Source of the DNA: Gnetum montanum
Taxonomy: Eukaryota > Streptophyta > Gnetopsida > Gnetales > Gnetaceae
DNA: 64,000 bases
Assembly: GCA_015680685.1 (NCBI GenBank)
Contig: MNCI01009467.1
Span: forward strand, 18,875-82,874
Reading direction: 5' to 3'
Made by a program: the position numbers and the translations under genes. The first letter of the stretch is position 1. Each line of letters begins with the position of its first letter. The notes beneath the pieces were generated by a model. It did no database searches, was not told the DNA's origin, and saw only the letters and a list, made by a program, of their open reading frames with translations. This document shows, in pieces, positions 58,153 to 64,000 of the stretch.

Positions 58153-58976
58153 TGATGCCTCTTTTATAAGGTAGAGTTCAAGCACCATTGATGGGACGCG
58201 ATATCACGTCGGTCCCTACGATATCGCATACGCGATATCGCAGCCCATTGTCAGTTCTATAAATAAGAGGCAGCTCTCCCTTAATTATCCATCTAGATCT
58301 AGACCTTAGCCAAACTCTTGCCATTTTACCATTCCAGAGTTAGAATAATTTCCATGTGCCTGTAGTAGGAGTCCCAAAGTGAACGGATCTTTATTCAAGC
58401 AATTCTGTACCTGAGCACACAATTGTGTACGGCAATAAAGACGAACTTTTGGATAAACCTTGCAGAATATGGACTAAGCTAAATAGGACTTTAATTATCT
58501 TTAAATGTTTAAATTATTTCTTAAGGACTTAATCTCTCTCAACCCTCAACTCTGATAGTTAAGTGTATTCAGTACGACTGCTTCGAGCACGTGTGTTATG
58601 CTTGGTAATCCCAGTAATGAATAACGTATGGTAATCCTAGTAGTGTTGCATTGGTTGAGGGTGTGAACGACAAGTGGGAACGGATATTGATGCTAGGACG
58701 TTTAAAGCTTAGTTAGTTAAAGTTAGTTACTTAGTCTCTTCACCCTTTTCCCTCTTAGCATAGGCGATAAAAGATAAAATACATAAAAATCATGTACCTC
58801 AAGTTCACTTAACCATACAACCGTGACAAATACAAGTGAGCTTGGGAAGACAGCGACTGATTAACCTTAAGTGTTCCATAAGGCGCATAAGCACTTAGTC
58901 CTTGGAGTTCGACCGGATCACGCGTGTAACGCTCGTATTCGTATGGTTGAGTGTAGGGGTACCTCGCCACTCATCA
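58153..58976 (+). repeat. 5' LTR of gypsy element C
   Basis: An 824-bp LTR from TGATGCC to CTCATCA. TATA TCTATAAATAAG is at about 58,257-58,268. Upstream are three GATATC palindromes (58,200, 58,220 and 58,234), mostly flanked by acg/cgc. Shares its R-U5 part with the LTRs at 47,963 and 49,229. Confidence 0.85.
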
Positions 58977-58977
58977 T

Positions 58978-58995
58978 TGGCACCGTTGCTAGGGA
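58978..58995 (+). promoter_or_regulatory. Primer-binding site of element C
   Basis: TGGCACCGTTGCTAGGGA starts two bases after the LTR. It differs from a standard tRNA-Asp-type site (TGGCGCCGTTGCCGGGGA, known in Athila/Ogre elements) at three positions, all transitions. The tRNA assignment is an inference. Confidence 0.75.
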
Positions 58996-59120
58996 CTTAG
59001 TTGTTTGTGTGCTAAGTAGAACATAGGAAATCATCCACATTGTTGGGAGCTAGAACGAACCCTTAGGGTTAATCATACGAAAAACAACATAATGGTAAAT
59101 AGCACATTGAACAAACTAAG

Positions 59121-61097
59121 ATGTCTTCTTCTTCTCAGAAAAGCACTTCACCACCTAGGGATCACACTAGAGACAGTCGGTGGTACAACACACATAATCA
59201 AAACCCGCCAATTCCTCAACTGTTCAGTGTGGTGTATACTCACCATGATAAGTATATACCCGATTTTACCTTTGTCTTCCATCAAGATGAACAACTGTGT
59301 TGGAGAGACTTGGAAGGTAACATAGTGTTGCCTCTAGATAAAGTTGCCCCCAACATGCTCCTTTGTGTCCTTGCACGAATAGGCATGTCGCAATTATACG
59401 CTGAGTACGTTGCATGCGATTACAACGCAAGGGAGTACCATCCCATAGAAGGGCAACATCAACGGGACTCGTGGTAGGAGAGTTACCATACATTGTTGAA
59501 GGGCAAAGGACCCCATAACAGTTCACCCGTCATAAGTGAAATCAAGGGTGGTAAACCCATTTCAATAGGTTCTCCACGAAACGATGTTCCCCGTCCTAAC
59601 AATGGTGAGGAGGTGGAGTATCAGAACCTACACTTCACAATTCACATCCCTGATTTTGATCCCCATGAATACCAAGTGTTCAATGAGGGAACACAAATAC
59701 ATGACAAGGGTGGGCAGTCTGCTCTTCATCACGATCGGGGCCATAGCCACCGAAGAGAAGGTAAGAAACATTGTCATGGCAATGGTTCTCCTTCTTCTTC
59801 ACCTTCATCGCATCATTCACCCTCTCCTTCCACATCAGGGTGCAGTCACAAAGAGCACAACCGTGAGGATAAGGGTAAGCATAATGAGAACCCTCGATGA
59901 GAGAGTCGATAGCGAGGATGAGGGCATTCGAGAGAATCAAGACATGGAAGAAGGGAAAGTAAGGAACCGCATAGGCATCACAGACACCATGAGAGAACTG
60001 ACAACGAAGAACCCCTACTAGCAACCTAGAGTATGTTAGACATTATAGAGGCTGTTAAAATACCTACAAGGCACCAGAAAGATAGCTGGATCAAGAGACT
60101 AAACATGAATAATATCCCACGGTTTGAGGGGGGATACAATGCTGATATGCAAAACCACTTACAGGCATTCCACGATGCCTATGCCTTGTAGAATATTGAA
60201 AATGAGTGGCAGAAGTTAAAGTTGTTCCCAAGGAGACTCATAAAAGAAGCAAAAAGTTGGTACTAGTCCTTAGAACCGGAATTCGTTAGATGGTGGAGTA
60301 CGATGCTAGAATTGTTTAATGATAAATATCAAATGTACTCCCGAGTGTCCAACTTGTGTAAGCAGATCCAAGGATGGAAGTAGGGTAATCACGAACCCTT
60401 GGATGCTACCATGGGCCGATATTATGCACTGTTACATCGTTGCCCGGGACATGGTTACGTGCAACGGGATTAAATTTGCCATCTCGTAGATGGGTTAAGA
60501 CATGAAACCAGGAGAACCCTTGGAACATATGCCCAAGGGAGATTATCAAAACTTAGATCCCATGAAGTTCATAGATTTTTGGAGCAAGTAGCTAAGGAAG
60601 AAGGAGAGTTACAGAAAAGAGAAAGAGCATAATCGTGATCCTTCCCTCCAAAAGAGGGGAGTGAGATTCTGTGAGGAGGAGGATGAGTCACCACTCGAAG
60701 AGTTGGTTAATTGAAAAGCCTTCCGCTTCAAAAGTTGACAACCAATGTATTGGCTAAGGTAGATCAAATGTGGGACTCCTTAGACAGTAGATTTGAAACC
60801 GTTCTTAAAGTTGTAGAGGAGTATAAGGAGCGAAGTAGTGATCATGATAAGAAAAAGAGGAGAGATTCAGACCATGCACATAACAAGGGTAAGGGAAAAA
60901 TGACTATCACTGATGAGGTTGTGGACTCTGATATAGACAATGACGGTGGATGTGAGATCTACCAATATGACCATCCTAAGGGATGTTGCCCAATAATCTC
61001 ACATCTGCAAGAGTCCGGGGTGTATGCACTCAACCCAAGACTTAACAAACGACAAGCACCCCGAAGGATACCTTATCCCCAAGGGAACCTAAGGTAG
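59121..61097 (+). pseudogene. Element C gag, decayed
   Basis: N-terminal part 59,121-59,900 (MSSSSQKSTSPPRDHTRDSR; a His/Ser-rich tract near 59,700-59,880). The Retrotrans_gag-like core is at about 60,030-60,560 (MNNIPRFEGG, HLQAFHDAYAL, KLFPRRLIKEAKSWY, RWWSTMLELFNDKYQMYS). The C-terminal part is 60,711-61,097. The knuckle equivalent reads CEIYQYDHPKGCC, with its second Cys changed to Tyr relative to element B. Stops are mostly TAG or TGA (after YAL, SWY, GWK and after Arg codons near 59,900). Two compensating frameshifts lie near 60,615 and 60,735. Confidence 0.75.
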
Positions 61098-61759
61098 TTC
61101 CACCAACCCTTAATGTATTATCCAAGTGGAAATCTACCAAAACCTATTGAGCAACACTAGTAGTGGCAATAGCCACAGTCATGGGGGATGCCACTGCCTA
61201 GGCAACAATACCCTTAGTGGCAACCAGATCCATATGGCTATTATGTGCAGCAGTCAGTTTCTCCAAGTGACTCTATCAGTCACATGACCCCACAACGTCA
61301 CTACCAAGTTCAGGAGTATTTTAAGACTCCTTCTCCTGGGAGAGACACACCACATGTGTACCATCCTCCGAATCCATCTGCATCTCTAATGCCGATTGTT
61401 CGACTACCACCTGCTCCAACGATGCAAGGGGAACTCCCCACTCAACCGCAGTAACACAATGCTACGAGAGTTGTAAACCTTCAACCAATTGCTGGTTCTA
61501 ACAACCATACAAAGAGAAGACCTTTCTTTAGAACCAACAGTCCAAACAAGCTCTCACAACCACAAGTGGTTGAACATCTACACACCTCTGTATGAAATAA
61601 AGTTTTGGGACCTCCTTCAAATCAAAAACAGAGCTCAACGCACATGATTATGTTAACACATACCGTCACTCAGTAGATCAAGGTGGGCCACCTTCCTAGG
61701 AAATTCTCTGATCCTAGAAGTCCTCTAATCTACCTCCAAGTTGCTGGGAATGAANAGAT

Positions 61760-62531
61760 GTACAAAGCCTGGAACTTACCTTCACTAAGGAAGAGTAATA
61801 TTTGACTTGAGCTGGCTGACTAGTCCATCACTATCCCTTTGGGACTGGTGGAGGACATCATTACCACTATGAGTGGTTGGTCATATCTAGCTGATTTCCT
61901 AGTGATACAAGTAAACAACGGTAAGGGGGACTTCCCAATAATAATGGGAAGAGCATGGCTAAGCACTATAGATGCACGCCTATGGATCCGTGATCTTTCC
62001 CTGGAAATATCCAAGAAGAACCCTTTTGAAAAGATCGAGAAGAAGAAAATTCCATGCATCGCATACAGTGACACAGGGTGCCATTGTGTGTAGAAATCAT
62101 GGGTTATGCGAAGTTTAGCATTGCCTGCATGCGATCGGTGTGCACAAGAAATTAATATACAAAGGTGCCTGTATGCAGTAGCCACACGATAAGAGGACAC
62201 CTTGTGGCTGATGGCTGATCAAGAGAGTAACTTGATAACATGCATGGAATTAACTGAGGGAATAACTAGTGCTTACATTGGAAGCACAGACACACTTGAG
62301 CAAGTCTGTTGCCAACTTCCCAACCTTAGCATCGAAAACATCAACTGGGGGAAGTTGGAAATTCTTGAGAGATTTAAACAAGAGCCCCTTGATCTGAAAC
62401 CATTGCCCATTGGTCTGGAGTATATGACCCTTGAAAATGGAAAACTGGTAATCATCAACGCAAAACTTGTTCCCAACCAAAAAGAAAGACTACTGAAAGT
62501 GATAAACAAGTGGTCAAAAGCCTTTGCCTAG
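61760..62531 (+). pseudogene. Element C protease and linker
   Basis: 61,839-62,093 reads MGLVEDIITTMSGWSYLADF and PIIMGRAWLSTIDARLWIRD, matching the element B protease. The front part with the catalytic Asp region near 61,740 is damaged (an N at 61,755 and an apparent deletion). The linker 62,202-62,531 (ITCMELTEGITSAY ... LVPNQKERLLKVINKWSKAF) leads to RT as in gypsy polyproteins. Confidence 0.7.
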
Positions 62532-62585
62532 TCATATCCTAAGTTAACTAGAATAGATCCTGGGTTATGCTAGCATAGGATTTAC

Positions 62586-64000
62586 ATGGACCCCTCCATG
62601 AAACATCGAAAACAACCACAGAGGCGATTGAACCCGAAATTGAAACAAATAGTAAAGGAAGAGATAGAACAGCTTCTCAAGGCTGGGTTCATATATCCCA
62701 TTGCTGATAGTGAATTAGTAATCATGCCTAAGAAGGTAGGAAAATGGAGGGTATGTATAGATTTTAGGCTGCTGAACATGGCAACATTCAAGGATCATTT
62801 CCTGTTGCCATTCGTTGACCAAGTCTTAGACACTATAGCGGGGCATCGCTATTATAGTTTTCTGGATGGGTATAGTGGATATAATCAAATATGAATAGCA
62901 CCAGAAGATCAAGCCAAAACAACGTTCACTAGCCCTTGGGGAACATTTGCATATAAACAAATGCCATTTGGCTTATGCAATGCTCCTGCCATGTTTCAAC
63001 GTTTAGTTCTAAGCATATTCTAGTAGTAGATTGGGAACGGAGTGGAAGTCTTTATGAACAACTTCTCCACTTATGGAACAAGCTTTGATCAAGCCCTGGA
63101 CCGATTAGAGCAAGTGTTAAAATGATGTGTAGAAACCAACTTAAGGCTCAATTGGTAGAAAATCCATTTGATGGTCCAAGAGGGCGTTGTACTTGGGCAT
63201 AAAATTTCACAATCAGGAATAGAGGTAGACCTGGATAAAGTTAGGATCATCCAAGGAATTATCTGAGAACCGGAAACTATTAAAGACATTTGGTCATTCC
63301 TTGGACACATTGGGTACTATAGGAGATTCATTGAGAACTTCTCCAAGATTGCTAAACTATTGGTAGAACTAACGAAGAAGGATGCACCATTCGAATGGAC
63401 CAGGGAATGTGAACGAGCATTCCAAACTCTAAAACAAAGACTTGTAGAAACTCCCATTCTACAAGTCCCTGACTAATCCAAACCATTCCATATAATGACT
63501 AACGTATCTAATTATGCCTTAGGAGTCGTACTAACACAGTTAGATGAACAAAAATGCCCTTATTACATTCATTGTGCAAGTAAGAGTATCGTCGGTGCAC
63601 AACTAAACTACACAACTACAGAAAAAGAACTAATGGCTGTAGTGTTTACACTGGACAAATTTAGGCACTATGTGTTAGGCTACAAAGTGTACATTCATAC
63701 GGATCATAGTGCAATCAGGTTCCTCATGAATAAGCCAACGGTTAGCCCTCGTATTATACATTGGCTGGTAATCCTATAGGAGTTCGATCTAACGATGGTA
63801 GATCGAAAGGGCACCGAGAACGTAGTTGCAGATCACTTATCTCAGTTGCATTGGGACATCAAAGAGGATGAATATGCCATATCTAATCATTTTCCTGACG
63901 AAGCCCTCTTTGCCGGTGTAGTGAATAACCAACCCATGGAAACGAATTGGTATAGTAGCATTCTCACCTATCTCCTTTCCCAACAAACACCACAAGGGTT
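62586..64000 (+). pseudogene. Element C reverse transcriptase and RNase H
   Basis: RT: LNPKLKQIVKEEIEQLLKAG, MPKKVGKWRVCIDFRLLN, YYSFLDGYSGYNQI, then MPFGLCNAPAMFQR near 62,960-63,000. The catalytic YxDD position reads FMNNFS (about 63,052-63,069), with both Asp changed to Asn. Three consecutive TAG codons precede it. The connection domain has GHIGYYRRFIENFSKIA near 63,310. RNase H runs from about 63,480: SNYALGVVLTQ, TEKELMAVVFTLDKFRHYVL, IHTDHSAIRFL. Inactive. Confidence 0.85.

Larger units (their letters stand above)
58153..64000 (+). mobile_element. Ty3/gypsy element C (Athila-like lineage), continues past the window
   Basis: Order: 5' LTR 58,153-58,976, primer-binding site, gag 59,121-61,097, protease to 62,093, linker, RT and RNase H to the window end. 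The segment after RNase H (KGTENVVADHLSQL, then FPDEALF near 63,895) is typical of Athila-type gypsy elements. Integrase and the 3' LTR lie beyond 64,000. Stops in every domain show it is not autonomous. Confidence 0.85.

Overview
The window looks like nuclear DNA of a seed plant with a very large, repeat-filled genome. A gymnosperm, possibly a conifer, fits best. The evidence is one ordinary plant nuclear gene for a chloroplast protein, spread over more than 19.7 kb by transposon-filled introns, among plant-type LINEs and Ty3/gypsy elements at many stages of decay. The genus cannot be read from the sequence.

The only host gene I can support is on the minus strand from 39,181 down to 19,468. 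It encodes a chloroplast TypA/BipA-type translational GTPase with a probable N-terminal transit peptide. Eleven exons are in the window. They join in frame with GT-AG introns and carry all five GTPase motifs, the later EF-G-like domains and the start of the C-terminal half. The last roughly 150-160 codons are not found down to base 1, so intron 11 is longer than 19.4 kb if the gene is intact. Intron 3 (4.9 kb) holds LINE D, intron 6 (11.9 kb) holds LINE C and two copies of an LTR-like repeat (R1), and intron 11 holds a third R1 copy, LINEs A and B and a LINE fragment (F).

Layout: 1-760, tail and probable 3' LTR of an LTR element. 2,722-17,790, R1a, split by LINE A (3,088-9,607, plus) and LINE B (11,151-16,282, plus). 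An apparently misassembled 362-bp inverted repeat spans 10,993-11,765. 18,840-19,372, LINE fragment F. 20,590-28,870, R1b, split by LINE C (20,934-27,564, minus). 29,660-32,215, R1c. 33,421-37,069, LINE D. 44,800-46,270, a decayed LINE of a different type (E). 47,963-48,901, a solo LTR. 49,229-53,785, a deleted gypsy element of the same LTR family (B). 55,262-58,152, remains of an Athila-like element. 58,153 to the window end, a longer gypsy element (C) with LTR, primer-binding site, gag, protease, RT and RNase H.

The most unusual content is the LINE A/B/C/D family. After the standard plant L1 parts (DUF4283/zinc-knuckle ORF1; endonuclease, RT and zf-RVT in ORF2), ORF2 continues into an extra conserved C-terminal region: a globular domain (X), a charged coiled coil, and in A, B and C a second conserved block (Y). 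Domain X resembles in layout the retroelement ORF at 56.3-56.6 kb. The transposon frames are broken mainly by TAG codons where Gln or Trp is expected, as deamination of methylated CHG and CG sites would produce.
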